DNA from: an uncultured Pelagibacteraceae bacterium
GTDB lineage: Bacteria; Pseudomonadota; Alphaproteobacteria; Pelagibacterales; Pelagibacteraceae
DNA: 64,000 bases
Reading direction: 5' to 3'
Assembly: GCA_902570785.1 (NCBI GenBank)
Contig: CACFZK010000006.1
Span: forward strand, 1 to 64,000
Of the stretch, positions 8,793 through 18,294 are shown in pieces. How positions within the stretch are numbered: position 1 is the stretch's first letter; each line of letters starts with the position of its first letter. The notes under the pieces were generated by a model. The model did not search any database, was not told the origin of the DNA, and was given only the letters and a program-made list of their open reading frames with translations. Made by a program: the position numbers and the translations under genes.

Positions 8793-9788
8793 ATGAAATC
8801 TTATCGTAACAAACTAAATTCTAACAGGTCTGATGCTACTGATATCAGTAAGCCATGGGATAAAGACAACCAGGCCTGGTGGGACTGGTATGTTGGTCTT
8901 GCAGACAATGATATTAAAAAAGGTCCGATAATAGCTGCTGAACCTCTACCAAATGTTACAATACCCAGTGATGATGAGGTTGTCTCAGAATTGGCTGAAA
9001 CTTATCCTTTAAAAAATGATCAAATTGATTTCTTTAGAAAAAATGGTTTTATCAAACTCAAGAAAGTTTTCTCTCCTGGAGTTGTACTTAAACTGAGGAA
9101 TGAATTAATAAAACTATTAAAAAAGGAATTTAACGTTAATCCTGATAAAGAAGCGCATGACCGATTCCTTAGTCTTGAAATGATGTGGCCCAAAAATACA
9201 CTTTTACGTTCATACGTGTTATCACCTCGTCTTGGAAAAATTTCAGCTGATCTTCTTGGAGTTCCAGCAGTCAGACTTTACCACGATAATGTTTTAGCAA
9301 AACAAGCTGGTTGTGGTAGAACGCCATGGCACTATGACGACCATCATTTTCCATTAGATACTAATGATGTAGTCACTGCTTGGGTTCCAGCGCAACCAAC
9401 GCCAATTGAGATGGGGCCACTCTCTTTCGCCTATCCGTTAGATGTACACAAGTTAGTTAATGCTGTTACATTCGAAAAAACTGGCACTGGCTATGACCGT
9501 GGAGTATCTGAAGTTTTTAAAAAAAATAGCGTCACAGTGAATGAGACTCCATTTGAGTTAGGTGAAGTTAGCTTTCATCACAATTTAAATTTTCATACTG
9601 CATCACGGAATCGAACTAATCGTAGCCGAGTAGCTTTAGCTAATACTTATTTTAGAGATGGAGCACGGGTGATAAACGCGCCCACAATGGTTTCTGGCGA
9701 CTGGCAAAAATTCATGCCAAACATAAAACCTGGCGAAGTTGCTGCTAGTCCACTAAATCCGATTTGTTGGCCTGTTGATGACAAATAA
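8793..9788 (+). CDS. Phytanoyl-CoA dioxygenase (PhyH)-family protein
   Basis: A 331-residue non-haem Fe(II)/2-oxoglutarate oxygenase. The iron ligands are visible as HYDDHH near residue 186 and the distal His in NLNFHTASRNRTNRSR near 270, which also carries the arginine expected to bind 2-oxoglutarate. Family members hydroxylate or chlorinate small molecules. The substrate cannot be told from sequence. The N-terminal about 90 residues, rich in Trp and Asp (QAWWDWYVG), are an extension before the core. Arginine codons are mostly CGN here, whereas neighbours use AGA almost exclusively, suggesting recent acquisition. The methyltransferase start overlaps its end by 11 nt, so the pair is likely one pathway. 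Confidence 0.85.
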   Translation: MKSYRNKLNSNRSDATDISKPWDKDNQAWWDWYVGLADNDIKKGPIIAAEPLPNVTIPSDDEVVSELAETYPLKNDQIDFFRKNGFIKLKKVFSPGVVLKLRNELIKLLKKEFNVNPDKEAHDRFLSLEMMWPKNTLLRSYVLSPRLGKISADLLGVPAVRLYHDNVLAKQAGCGRTPWHYDDHHFPLDTNDVVTAWVPAQPTPIEMGPLSFAYPLDVHKLVNAVTFEKTGTGYDRGVSEVFKKNSVTVNETPFELGEVSFHHNLNFHTASRNRTNRSRVALANTYFRDGARVINAPTMVSGDWQKFMPNIKPGEVAASPLNPICWPVDDK

Positions 9789-10695
9789 AAATGTAAATAC
9801 TCAAAGCGGCCTTAACTCGATCTGGACTGACAGTCTTGCTAATAATCAACAGCCAGATAATAAAGCGCTCCTCGCCCATCTAAAAACTGTTCATCAAAAT
9901 AATGCAGGTTTCACAGAAAAATGTGCAAGTTTATGCCGTGATAAAGCTGGACGCAATAGTTATGAATGGTTAGCTGAAATCGTACCTGATGTTGATGGCA
10001 TCCGTGTATTGGATCTTGCTTGTGGATCAGGACCATTACTAAAAATCTTATACGACCGTAATAAAAACTTTAAATTAAAAGGAGCGGATATAAGTCCTGA
10101 AGAATTGGAACTGGCTAAGGCGCGTCTACCAAAAGGTTCTGTTGATCTGTTTGAGTTAAAAGCACAAAATTTGACGGCTATTGATGATACCTCAATAGAC
10201 GTTGTACTGTGCCATTGGGCTTTAACATTAATGAACCCAATTACTCCAGTGTTAAATGAAATCCGTCGTGTACTGTCCTCAGGTGGAAAGTTTGCAGCAT
10301 TGGTAAATGGACCTATGGATGCAGCGCCAGGATATAATGATGTATACAAATTAATCTATAAATACGTCCAAGCTACGCTACCTAGGTATGGCGAGATTGA
10401 TTTAGGTGATCCAAGAATACGTAGCACAGATAGTTTAAAAAATCTTTTAAGTGTGGCTTTTCCAGATGCTAACATTAGCATCGAAACTAGCATGGTATCC
10501 ATGGAAGGACCCATTGCTGATGTGGCCGAAACTACTGCAGGGTTTTTTTATGCTTCATTTATTCTGTCACCAGAGACTCGTGAGGTAATGCTTTCAAAGT
10601 TATCTGATCTTCTCACGATATCAAAACAAAGTAGAGATCTTGAAAGGCAAGGACGTTTCTCAATGCCAATCAACCGCCTAGTCATCACAAAGTAA
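9778..10695 (+). CDS. SAM-dependent class I methyltransferase
   Basis: About 305 residues with the Rossmann-fold motifs of class I methyltransferases: motif I VLDLACGSGPLLK near residue 80, the acidic GADIS about 28 residues later, motif IV DVVLCHWALTLM and the post-motif EIRRVLSSGGKFAALV. The small-molecule type is more likely than RNA or DNA. I chose the ATG at 9778 rather than the adjacent TTG at 9775. It overlaps the PhyH gene by 11 nt and shares its CGN-rich arginine usage. The two probably arrived together and modify the same compound. The gene ends 15 bp from tRNA-Ser. Confidence 0.85.
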   Translation: MTNKNVNTQSGLNSIWTDSLANNQQPDNKALLAHLKTVHQNNAGFTEKCASLCRDKAGRNSYEWLAEIVPDVDGIRVLDLACGSGPLLKILYDRNKNFKLKGADISPEELELAKARLPKGSVDLFELKAQNLTAIDDTSIDVVLCHWALTLMNPITPVLNEIRRVLSSGGKFAALVNGPMDAAPGYNDVYKLIYKYVQATLPRYGEIDLGDPRIRSTDSLKNLLSVAFPDANISIETSMVSMEGPIADVAETTAGFFYASFILSPETREVMLSKLSDLLTISKQSRDLERQGRFSMPINRLVITK

Positions 10696-10710
10696 TTAGT
10701 TTTTAGAAAA

Positions 10711-10800
10711 TGGCGGAGAGAGTGGGATTCGAACCCACGAAACGGTTTCCCGTTTACACACTTTCCAAGCGTGCGCCTTCAACCACTCGGCCATCTCTCC
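10711..10800 (-). tRNA. tRNA-Ser (GGA)
   Basis: Read on the minus strand, the 90-nt gene has the acceptor stem GGAGAGA/TCTCTCC with encoded CCA, a D arm, the anticodon loop TTGGAAA (anticodon GGA), a long variable arm (ACGGG/CCCGT-type hairpin) as in class II tRNAs, and the T loop GGTTCGAATCC. It decodes TCC/TCT. The first base of the tRNA (10800) is also the last base of the TAG stop of the upstream glycosyltransferase. The 3' end faces the PhyH/methyltransferase pair. Confidence 0.96.
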
Positions 10801-11828
10801 TAATTAAAATTTAAAATTGAGCTCTGAAACTCTTTTAAATAATCTTTTTTTAATGGTAAATTATTATTTTTCATGTCTTCCTGTATTTTACTATAATTGC
10901 TCCGGATGTATTCGATCTTTTCTAATAGACCTTCTGAATTTCTTTTGGCAATAAAAATACCTTTTTTACTCCCAACCACATGGCTGATTTCTTCAAATAT
11001 AATTACTGGTCTGCAACGTGCTAATGATTCTAATAAAGCCATAGGGTGACCCTCAGTAAAAGAGGGTAGAATAAATATATTATGAGTATCATAAAGCTCT
11101 ATTAATTTTTCCTCTGAAGTTTCAATTTCTAAAATATTTACATTTTCTTGTTTAATCGTTTTGTTAACCTCTTTTTCCATTCCCACAATTGACAGTGATA
11201 TATCCTTTTTAAAATCTTTTATTATTTTCAATAAAGAATAAATACCTTTTTCAACTCTAACTCTACCAACATATAACAATTTTATTTTATTTATTTCGCC
11301 TGAGTATGTATTCGAAAACCATTTATCTGTTAATTGTGAAGGATAAATTATTTTTCCTTCTTTTCCTCTTAAAACTTTTTTATTACACCCAATTAAGTAT
11401 GAAGTTTTTGAAACTAATGAAAACATTAAATGATATATAATTGGACCTATAAAACCTAAAATATTTTTGTATTCTTCATATCCATCACTCCTTAAATAGG
11501 TCATTGATTTCTTTCTAAATAAAGCAAGCAAAATACTTGCAAAAAATGTAAATGGAGATATTGAAATTATTAAATATTTTGTCTCCTTTTGTTTAAAAGA
11601 CTTTAAAATTGAATAAATAAATCCAAAAAATGTTTTACTTAAAGTAATTTTTTCTATGTTTATTTTGTGTGATCTCGCTTTGCTGGAATTTCTAGCTAAA
11701 ATGTGAATATCAAAATTTGTGTTTAAACCTTCTGGGGTAGATTTCATATCAAGATTATCGCAAAAAAAATTGTTAGCTGACTTAGAAATTTTTTCGTTTG
11801 ATATTATGCAGAGCTTATTTTGTATCAT
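10800..11828 (-). CDS. Glycosyltransferase family 4 (group 1)
   Basis: A 342-residue GT-B enzyme. The donor-binding half shows [18 protein letters not shown] near residue 190 and the nucleotide-sugar motif [25 protein letters not shown] near 265, containing the family's E-x7-E pattern. It would transfer a sugar onto a polysaccharide or lipid-linked glycan at the cytoplasmic face. The sugar and acceptor are unknown. It follows lepA with a 4-nt overlap and its stop codon runs into tRNA-Ser. It belongs to the same scattered set of envelope-sugar genes as those at 20-24 kb. Confidence 0.82.
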   Translation of the reverse strand: MIQNKLCIISNEKISKSANNFFCDNLDMKSTPEGLNTNFDIHILARNSSKARSHKINIEKITLSKTFFGFIYSILKSFKQKETKYLIISISPFTFFASILLALFRKKSMTYLRSDGYEEYKNILGFIGPIIYHLMFSLVSKTSYLIGCNKKVLRGKEGKIIYPSQLTDKWFSNTYSGEINKIKLLYVGRVRVEKGIYSLLKIIKDFKKDISLSIVGMEKEVNKTIKQENVNILEIETSEEKLIELYDTHNIFILPSFTEGHPMALLESLARCRPVIIFEEISHVVGSKKGIFIAKRNSEGLLEKIEYIRSNYSKIQEDMKNNNLPLKKDYLKEFQSSILNFN

Positions 11829-13633
11829 GTCTCTTTATTTATTTTAAGTACACCTATAAAAGCTTCCTGTGGAATTTCCACTCTTCCAAATTGTTTTGAT
11901 CTAGCTTTACCTTTTTTTTGTTTTTCCAATAATTTTCTTTTACGGTCACGGGCACCACCGCCATGTATTTTTGTAAGAACATCTTTCTTAAAACCTTTTA
12001 TGCTCTCTCTAGCAATAATTTTGCCACCTATTGCAGCTTGTATAGGTATCATGAAATTATGTCTTGGAATGAGATCTTTTAATTTTTCACAGACAAGTCT
12101 TCCTTGATTCTGTGCAAATTCTTTATGGATAATCATTGATAAAGCATCTACAGGCTCATTATTTACTAGTATTCCTAATTTAACCAAACTGCCTTCCTTG
12201 TAACCTGTAATTTCATAATCAAAACTTGCATACCCACTTGTTATAGATTTTAACTTGTCATAAAAATCAAATACGACTTCATTAAGTGGAAGTTCATAAA
12301 CTAATACAGCTCTATTTCCAGAATATGATAAGTCTTTTTGAATTCCTCTTTTATCCTGACATATTTTAATGATCGAACCCAAGTATTCATCTGGAGTAAT
12401 AATTGTAGCCTTTATCCAAGGTTCCTCTATAAGTTTTATTTGAGACGGGTCTGGCATGGATGTGGGGTTTTGAAGATCTGTCACTTCTCCATTAATTTTA
12501 TTCAGTTTATAAACTACGCCAGGTGTTGTAGTTATTAAATTAATATCAAATTCTCTTTCAAGTCTTTGAGTAATAATCTCCAAATGTAGCAAACCTAAAA
12601 ATCCGCATCTAAAGCCTAAACCTAATGCACTTGAAGATTCTGGCTCATAAGAAAAGCTTGAGTCATTTAATTTAAGTTTTGCTAAACCATCTTTAAGTTT
12701 TTGATACTCTGAACTATCAACTGGAAATAGCCCGCAAAATACAACAGGTTTACTTGGTTTAAATCCAGGTAAGGGTTTTTCTAAAGGATCTTTTGAGTCA
12801 CATATTGTATCCCCAACCTTTGTTTGTGATAAACTTTTAATTCCAGTAATAATAAATCCTATCTCGCCAGCATTTAATTCTTCGATATCTTTAGCTTTGG
12901 GTGTAAAAACACCAACCTTCTCTATTTCGTATTCTTGATTAGTAGACATTAACTTTATTTTCATTCCTTTTTTAATTTTTCCATCTAAAATCCTAACTAA
13001 AATTACCACGCCAAGATAACTATCATACCAACTGTCTACTAATAATGATTTAAGTTTAGATTTTGAATCTCCTTTCGGTTCAGGGAGATCTTTTACTATT
13101 GACTCTAAAATCTCTTGAACACCCTCACCTGTTTTTCCTGAACATGAAATAGCATTTGATGTATCTATGCCAATAACATCCTCTATCTGCTTTTTAACTT
13201 TTTCCGTATCAGAGGCAGGTAAATCAATTTTATTTAAAACTGGCACAATATGATGGTTCGTATCTAATGCTTGATAAACATTGGCCAAAGTTTGAGCCTC
13301 AACACCTTGAGAACTATCAACAATTAATACTGATCCTTCGCAAGCAAGTAAGGAACGGCTAACTTCATAACTAAAATCAACATGGCCAGGCGTATCAATA
13401 ATATTTAATATATAATCTTTTCCATCTTTTGATTTATAATTTAGTTTTACAGTTTGTGCTTTAATAGTAATTCCTCTCTCTCTCTCAATATCCATTGAAT
13501 CCAAAACTTGCTCTTTCATCTCTCTTTTTGAAAGACCACCACAAATTTGAATCATTCTGTCAGCAATTGTGGATTTCCCATGATCGATATGTGCGATAAT
13601 CGCAAAATTTCTTACTTTATTTATATCTGACAT
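11825..13633 (-). CDS. lepA: Elongation factor 4 (LepA)
   Basis: A 602-residue translational GTPase. G1 is [14 protein letters not shown] near residue 14, G3 is [14 protein letters not shown] near 80, and G4 is NKIDLPASD. The LepA-specific C-terminal domain is present, with [19 protein letters not shown] and QEAFIGVL at the end. LepA acts on stalled or stressed ribosomes and affects initiation and back-translocation. Length is normal for the family. Its start touches the stop of pheT (1-nt overlap) and its stop overlaps the glycosyltransferase start by 4 nt, so it is embedded in the thrS-pheT operon. Confidence 0.97.
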   Translation of the reverse strand: MSDINKVRNFAIIAHIDHGKSTIADRMIQICGGLSKREMKEQVLDSMDIERERGITIKAQTVKLNYKSKDGKDYILNIIDTPGHVDFSYEVSRSLLACEGSVLIVDSSQGVEAQTLANVYQALDTNHHIVPVLNKIDLPASDTEKVKKQIEDVIGIDTSNAISCSGKTGEGVQEILESIVKDLPEPKGDSKSKLKSLLVDSWYDSYLGVVILVRILDGKIKKGMKIKLMSTNQEYEIEKVGVFTPKAKDIEELNAGEIGFIITGIKSLSQTKVGDTICDSKDPLEKPLPGFKPSKPVVFCGLFPVDSSEYQKLKDGLAKLKLNDSSFSYEPESSSALGLGFRCGFLGLLHLEIITQRLEREFDINLITTTPGVVYKLNKINGEVTDLQNPTSMPDPSQIKLIEEPWIKATIITPDEYLGSIIKICQDKRGIQKDLSYSGNRAVLVYELPLNEVVFDFYDKLKSITSGYASFDYEITGYKEGSLVKLGILVNNEPVDALSMIIHKEFAQNQGRLVCEKLKDLIPRHNFMIPIQAAIGGKIIARESIKGFKKDVLTKIHGGGARDRKRKLLEKQKKGKARSKQFGRVEIPQEAFIGVLKINKET

Positions 13634-16035
13634 TAGGATCTTATTGTTCCACCAGTCTTGGCTTTAACAATATTTATTATTTTTTGACTAACTTCGTTTA
13701 AATCTTTTTCTGAAAGAGTTTTTTCCATTGATTGAATTGTAACATTTATAGCTATAGATTTTTTTCCTTCGGGCATACTACCACCTTCGAAGACATCAAA
13801 TATTAATACTTTTGTAATAAGACTTTTATCAACCTCGCTAATCATTTTTTCTATATCGCCCGCTTTATAATTTTTATCTATGACAAATGCAAAGTCTCTC
13901 TCAGATTTTTGAAATTCAGAAACTGAGTAGTTTCTTTTAGCAAGTCTATATTTTTTTTGAGGTTCCGGTATATTTTTTAGAAAAATCTCAAATCCACACA
14001 CATTTCCCTCTTTTAAGTCTAAATTTGAAACTATACCAGGATGTATTTCTCCAAAAGAAGCTAGTTGTGGACCATTTAAGGATTTAAGATTCACAGATCC
14101 GGATCTACCAGGGTTATAAAAATCTTGTGTATTGTTGCTTATGTGTAAATCATTTTCATTTATACCAAACTCCACCAAAGTTTTTATTGCATCTGCCTTA
14201 ACATCAAAGACATCTATATTTCTAGCTTTAGACTCCCAGCTTTTCCTGTTTGCTACACCAGATTTTAAAGCACCTAAAACAACTTGCTGTTCGCCAGGCT
14301 TATTTCCAGAAAAGGTTGGTCCAATCTCGAATAACGATAGATCTGGGTACCCTCTATCCTGATTCTTTTTTAAATAAATGATTAAATTTGAAAATATTGA
14401 TCTTCTTAACACGTTTAGATCACTTGAAATTGGATTTGTAATTTCTATTTCTTTTTTTCCTTTTGAAAACTGTTTATCTACTCGAGAGTCTGTGAATGAC
14501 CAAGTTACTGCTTCTAAATAACCTTTGCTAGCCACGGCCCTTTGAGAAAGATGGAATAATTTCTGTTTAAAGTTAAGTGTTTCTTTTGATCTTTTTCTTT
14601 CTGGGTGAATTAAAGAAATTTTATCAAACCCTTTTATTCTTATGAGTTCCTCAATAATATCTACATCTTGCTTTACATCTGGTCTCCAAGAAGGAATTTC
14701 AACTTTAAAATTTTTTTTAGAAACTTTTGTTTTAAAACCCAATGAGTTAAGTATTTTTTTAGTTTCATTTGAAGAAATTGAAATTCCTATAATTTTTTTG
14801 AATTTATTATGATCAATTTCAATTGATCTATTTTTAACATTAGATTTACCAACAATAGAAAATTTACTTGCTTCTCCTCCACAAATTTTAACTATTAGTT
14901 CTGTTGCTAATTCGAGGCCTTCTTTGATTGAATTTGGATCAATTCCTCTCTCAAATCTATATTTCGCGTCTGTATCAATATCTAAAATATTGGCAGTTTT
15001 TCTCACGGAAGATGGATAAAAATATGCTGACTCAAGAAGTATATTCTTAGTTGCAAATTCAGTTCCTGAGCGAGTGCCTCCGATAATTCCTCCTAGCCCC
15101 AATGCACCTGTTTTGTCAGAAATAACACACATATTATCTTTAAGAATATATTTTTTACTATCTAATGCTTCAAAACTTTCCTCTGGTTTTGAATTTCTTA
15201 CAATAATTTCTTTATCTATTTTGTCAGCATCATAAGCATGAAGAGGTCTATTTAAATCCAACATTACATAATTTGTAATATCAACTACTGCAGATATTGG
15301 CTTTAAACCAAGTGAAATTATTTTTTCTTTTAACCATTTTGGACTTTCTTTGTTTTTAATGTTCCTGATGTAGCAAGCGCCAAAAGACATGCATCCCTGG
15401 TTTTTTTCTTTTGTAATAGAAATTTTTACTGGTTGAGAAAAATTTTGTTTAAATTTAATTTTTTTAAAACTAGAAAGTCTTCCTAAACCTGCTGAGGCCA
15501 AGTCCCTTGCTATTCCTCGAACACCTAAACAATCTGGTCTATTTGGAGTAATTGATAAATCAATTGATCTTTCACCTTTGCTCTTAAAAAAGTTTTTTCC
15601 AATGTCCTTGTTTTTATTTTTTAGCTCAATTATTCCATCACTTTCATCTGAAATATTGAGTTCACTTTCAGAACATAGCATGCCATGAGAATCTACTCCT
15701 CTGATTTTGGCAACTTTTAATTTCATTTTTGTTTTTGGAATTACTGTTCCTGGAGGTGCATATACTGTAATTAATCCATCTCTAGCATTAGCAGCCCCAC
15801 AAACAACCTTGTATGTTTTGCTATTACCCAAACTTACTTCACAAAGTTTTAATTTATCTGCATTTGGATGTTTTTCTGCTTTTAAAACCTTTGCAATTTT
15901 AAAATTTGATAGTTCGTTTTGACTGTCTTTTATTCCCTCAACTTCAAGACCTATGCTCGTAAGTTTATCTATTATTTTTTCTAAATTAGCATTGGTAATT
16001 AGATGGTCTTTGAGCCAAGATAAAGTTATTATCAT
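13633..16035 (-). CDS. pheT: Phenylalanyl-tRNA synthetase beta chain
   Basis: An 800-residue beta subunit of the (alpha-beta)2 synthetase. From the N-terminus it has an EMAP/tRNA-binding domain ([20 protein letters not shown] near residue 45), the B3/B4 editing module ([20 protein letters not shown]), B5 DNA-binding-like domains, the pseudo-catalytic core and the C-terminal ferredoxin-like anticodon-binding domain ([19 protein letters not shown] near 705). It charges tRNA-Phe with PheS and clears mis-acylated Tyr. It overlaps pheS by 4 nt (ATGA) and lepA by 1 nt. Confidence 0.97.
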   Translation of the reverse strand: MIITLSWLKDHLITNANLEKIIDKLTSIGLEVEGIKDSQNELSNFKIAKVLKAEKHPNADKLKLCEVSLGNSKTYKVVCGAANARDGLITVYAPPGTVIPKTKMKLKVAKIRGVDSHGMLCSESELNISDESDGIIELKNKNKDIGKNFFKSKGERSIDLSITPNRPDCLGVRGIARDLASAGLGRLSSFKKIKFKQNFSQPVKISITKEKNQGCMSFGACYIRNIKNKESPKWLKEKIISLGLKPISAVVDITNYVMLDLNRPLHAYDADKIDKEIIVRNSKPEESFEALDSKKYILKDNMCVISDKTGALGLGGIIGGTRSGTEFATKNILLESAYFYPSSVRKTANILDIDTDAKYRFERGIDPNSIKEGLELATELIVKICGGEASKFSIVGKSNVKNRSIEIDHNKFKKIIGISISSNETKKILNSLGFKTKVSKKNFKVEIPSWRPDVKQDVDIIEELIRIKGFDKISLIHPERKRSKETLNFKQKLFHLSQRAVASKGYLEAVTWSFTDSRVDKQFSKGKKEIEITNPISSDLNVLRRSIFSNLIIYLKKNQDRGYPDLSLFEIGPTFSGNKPGEQQVVLGALKSGVANRKSWESKARNIDVFDVKADAIKTLVEFGINENDLHISNNTQDFYNPGRSGSVNLKSLNGPQLASFGEIHPGIVSNLDLKEGNVCGFEIFLKNIPEPQKKYRLAKRNYSVSEFQKSERDFAFVIDKNYKAGDIEKMISEVDKSLITKVLIFDVFEGGSMPEGKKSIAINVTIQSMEKTLSEKDLNEVSQKIINIVKAKTGGTIRS

Positions 16036-17087
16036 CTGCTCAGTCCTCTATAATTAGTTGGGACATCTAAAGGATCAAATCCAAAATAATTTAACCATCG
16101 AAAATCAGCTTCAAAAAAAGATCTAAGATCGTTTATTCCATACTTTAACATTGCGAGTCTATCTATTCCCATGCCGAATGCGTAACCTTGAAATTTTTTT
16201 GGATCAACTTTGGCATTTTTTAAAACATTTGGATGAACCATTCCACAACCTAATATCTCAAGCCACTTGTCACCTTCGCCAACAATTATTCTTCCATTTT
16301 CAAGTCTGTAACCAATATCAACTTCTGCTGAAGGTTCTGTAAATGGAAAATGGCTTGGCCTAAATCTCATTCGGATTTTTTTTACCTCAAAAAATTCTTT
16401 AACAAAATAATCTAGGCATCCTTTTAAATGACCCATGGTTATATCTTTATCAATATGCAATCCTTCTAATTGATGAAACATTGGTGCATGCGTTTGGTCA
16501 CTGTCACATCGGTAAGTTCTACCTGGCACTATAATTTTGAATGGGGCTTTGCCACTTAACATTGTTCTGATTTGAACCGGTGATGTATGCGTTCTTAGTA
16601 ATATTTTTTTATTTTTATCTAAGTAAAAAGTATCATGCATATCTCTTGCTGGATGATCTTCTGGTGTATTTAAAGCTGTAAAATTATTATATTCACTTTC
16701 TACATCTGGTCCCTCTGCAACAGAAAAACCTATTTCAGAAAATATGGAAGAAATCTCATCAATTACTTGGGAGACTGGGTGAATTTTTCCGTTTGGTCTC
16801 TCTCGAGCTGGTAAAGTTACATCAACTTTATTTTTTTGTAATTTTTGATTTATTTCTGAATTTTCTAGCTCTTGAAACTTATTATCAATGGCTTCCGTAA
16901 TTTTTTGTTTTTCATTATTTAAAGACGATGCTCGGATTTTTCTGTCATTTTCGTTAAGTGAACCAAGTTTTTTAAATTCTTTATTAATTTGACTATTTTT
17001 CCCTAAAAATTGAGACTTAAGATTCTGCAATTCTAACTTGTCTTTTGCTTGCGATACTCTTTGAATTAATTCTCGTAAATCTACCAT
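16032..17087 (-). CDS. pheS: Phenylalanyl-tRNA synthetase alpha chain
   Basis: A 351-residue class II synthetase catalytic subunit. It has an N-terminal coiled coil (residues 1-90), the segment [19 protein letters not shown] leading into motif 1, motif 2 around [12 protein letters not shown] with [20 protein letters not shown], and motif 3 [14 protein letters not shown] near residue 315. The active-site alanine or glycine specificity position lies in the late segment. It is expressed with pheT by a 4-nt overlap and follows rplT by 41 nt. Confidence 0.97.
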   Translation of the reverse strand: MVDLRELIQRVSQAKDKLELQNLKSQFLGKNSQINKEFKKLGSLNENDRKIRASSLNNEKQKITEAIDNKFQELENSEINQKLQKNKVDVTLPARERPNGKIHPVSQVIDEISSIFSEIGFSVAEGPDVESEYNNFTALNTPEDHPARDMHDTFYLDKNKKILLRTHTSPVQIRTMLSGKAPFKIIVPGRTYRCDSDQTHAPMFHQLEGLHIDKDITMGHLKGCLDYFVKEFFEVKKIRMRFRPSHFPFTEPSAEVDIGYRLENGRIIVGEGDKWLEILGCGMVHPNVLKNAKVDPKKFQGYAFGMGIDRLAMLKYGINDLRSFFEADFRWLNYFGFDPLDVPTNYRGLSR

Positions 17088-17128
17088 TAGTTAGTTTTTA
17101 CTCTAACTTTGTAAAAGAAAAAACAAGT

Positions 17129-17485
17129 TTATTTTATTGATAACTGAACTTTTTTAACAAGAGATTTGAATGCTTCTGGATTATTATAAGCTAAATCAGC
17201 TAAAACTTTTCGGTCTAATTTAATCTTTGATTTGTTTAACCCATTAATAAATTTTGAATATGTCATACCTTCTTCTCTTACGCCTGCATTTATTCTTTGT
17301 ATCCATAAAGATCTAAATTCCCTTTTTTTTGCTCTTCTATCTCTGTATGCATATTGCATGGCTTTTTCCATCGCTTGCCTAGCCGCACGAATTGTATTTT
17401 TTCTTCTGCCGAATTGTCCTTTAACAAATTTTAGAACTTTTTTATGCCTCGCTCTACTTACAACCCCTCTTTTAGTTCTAGACAT
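17129..17485 (-). CDS. rplT: 50S ribosomal protein L20
   Basis: A 118-residue basic protein, starting [18 protein letters not shown], with the conserved block [24 protein letters not shown]. It binds 23S rRNA early in large-subunit assembly, and in E. coli it autoregulates the infC-rpmI-rplT operon. It sits two bases after rpmI, in the classical IF3-L35-L20 order. I see no obvious L20-binding leader structure by eye. Confidence 0.97.
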   Translation of the reverse strand: MSRTKRGVVSRARHKKVLKFVKGQFGRRKNTIRAARQAMEKAMQYAYRDRRAKKREFRSLWIQRINAGVREEGMTYSKFINGLNKSKIKLDRKVLADLAYNNPEAFKSLVKKVQLSIK

Positions 17486-17486
17486 A

Positions 17487-17693
17487 TTAACCTCTCAAAC
17501 TATATGGCATATAAGATTTTACAATTTTAGAATCTTGTTTTGTCATTATAGTTGTTCCTCTTTGTTTTCTAATTTGAGAGTTTGTTCTTTTAATCATACC
17601 GTGCCTTTTGCCTGCTTGAGGCATTTTTACTTTTCCAGATTTTGTTACTTTAAATCTTTTTTTTGCTGAGCTTTTTGTTTTTAATTTCGGCAT
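17487..17693 (-). CDS. rpmI: 50S ribosomal protein L35
   Basis: A 68-residue, lysine/arginine-rich protein with the L35 start [20 protein letters not shown] and the conserved RHGMIKR region. It is a structural protein of the large subunit. It lies between infC and rplT with a 55-nt spacer after infC and a 1-nt spacer before rplT, as expected for the conserved operon. Length is normal. Confidence 0.95.
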   Translation of the reverse strand: MPKLKTKSSAKKRFKVTKSGKVKMPQAGKRHGMIKRTNSQIRKQRGTTIMTKQDSKIVKSYMPYSLRG

Positions 17694-17748
17694 AGTCAGG
17701 CAGTTATATATAGAATGTTTTTCGTAATCAAGATTTTTTTATAATGAG

Positions 17749-18294
17749 TTAATTAGGCTGGATTATCATTATCATTTGCCGACCTTCAAATTTAGGCCTT
17801 ACTTCGACTTGTCCTATTTCCTTAGTATCAGTAATTATTCTTTCCATTAGATCTTTTCCGAGTTGGATGTGTTGCATTTCTCTTCCTTTAAATTTAACAG
17901 TGAATTTTACTTTGTCGCCTTTAGTTAAAAATTTTTTAGCGTTTTTAATTTTAAAATTATAATCATGTACTTCTGTTCCAGGTCTAAGCTTTAATTCTTT
18001 TAAATTTGAAATTCTCTGATTTTTTTTTGCTTTATTGGCTTTTTTTTGTAAATCATATTTGTATTTTCCAATATCCATTATTTTACAAACTGGTGGATTT
18101 GCATTTGGTGAGATTTCAATTAGATCAAGACCCTCAGCTTTTGCAGCTTCAATTGCTTTTTTTATTGGCAGAACTCCAAGATTTTCTCCAGTGCTATTTA
18201 TAACCTGTACATCTAAACTTCTAATTCTTTCATTGGTTCTAGGACCTTGAAATTTTGTTCTTCTCTGAAAATAATTTGATTTTGGTTTATGCAC
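17749..18294 (-). CDS. infC: Translation initiation factor IF-3
   Basis: A 181-residue two-domain factor. The N-domain has NERIRSLDVQVINSTGENLG, and the C-domain has ELKLRPGTEVHDYNFKIKNAKKFL and KVKFTVKFKGREM. IF-3 keeps ribosomal subunits apart and checks start-codon pairing. The start I read is GTG at 18294, immediately after the TAA of thrS (TAAGTG), so initiation is likely coupled to termination of thrS. E. coli uses AUU for autoregulation. A non-ATG start here may serve the same purpose, but GTG does not give the same discrimination in E. coli. Confidence 0.94.
   Translation of the reverse strand: MHKPKSNYFQRRTKFQGPRTNERIRSLDVQVINSTGENLGVLPIKKAIEAAKAEGLDLIEISPNANPPVCKIMDIGKYKYDLQKKANKAKKNQRISNLKELKLRPGTEVHDYNFKIKNAKKFLTKGDKVKFTVKFKGREMQHIQLGKDLMERIITDTKEIGQVEVRPKFEGRQMIMIIQPN

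Noticed and set aside
9960-10349. A 129-codon open frame opposite the methyltransferase
   Set aside because: It is antisense to clear class I methyltransferase motifs and has no start signal.
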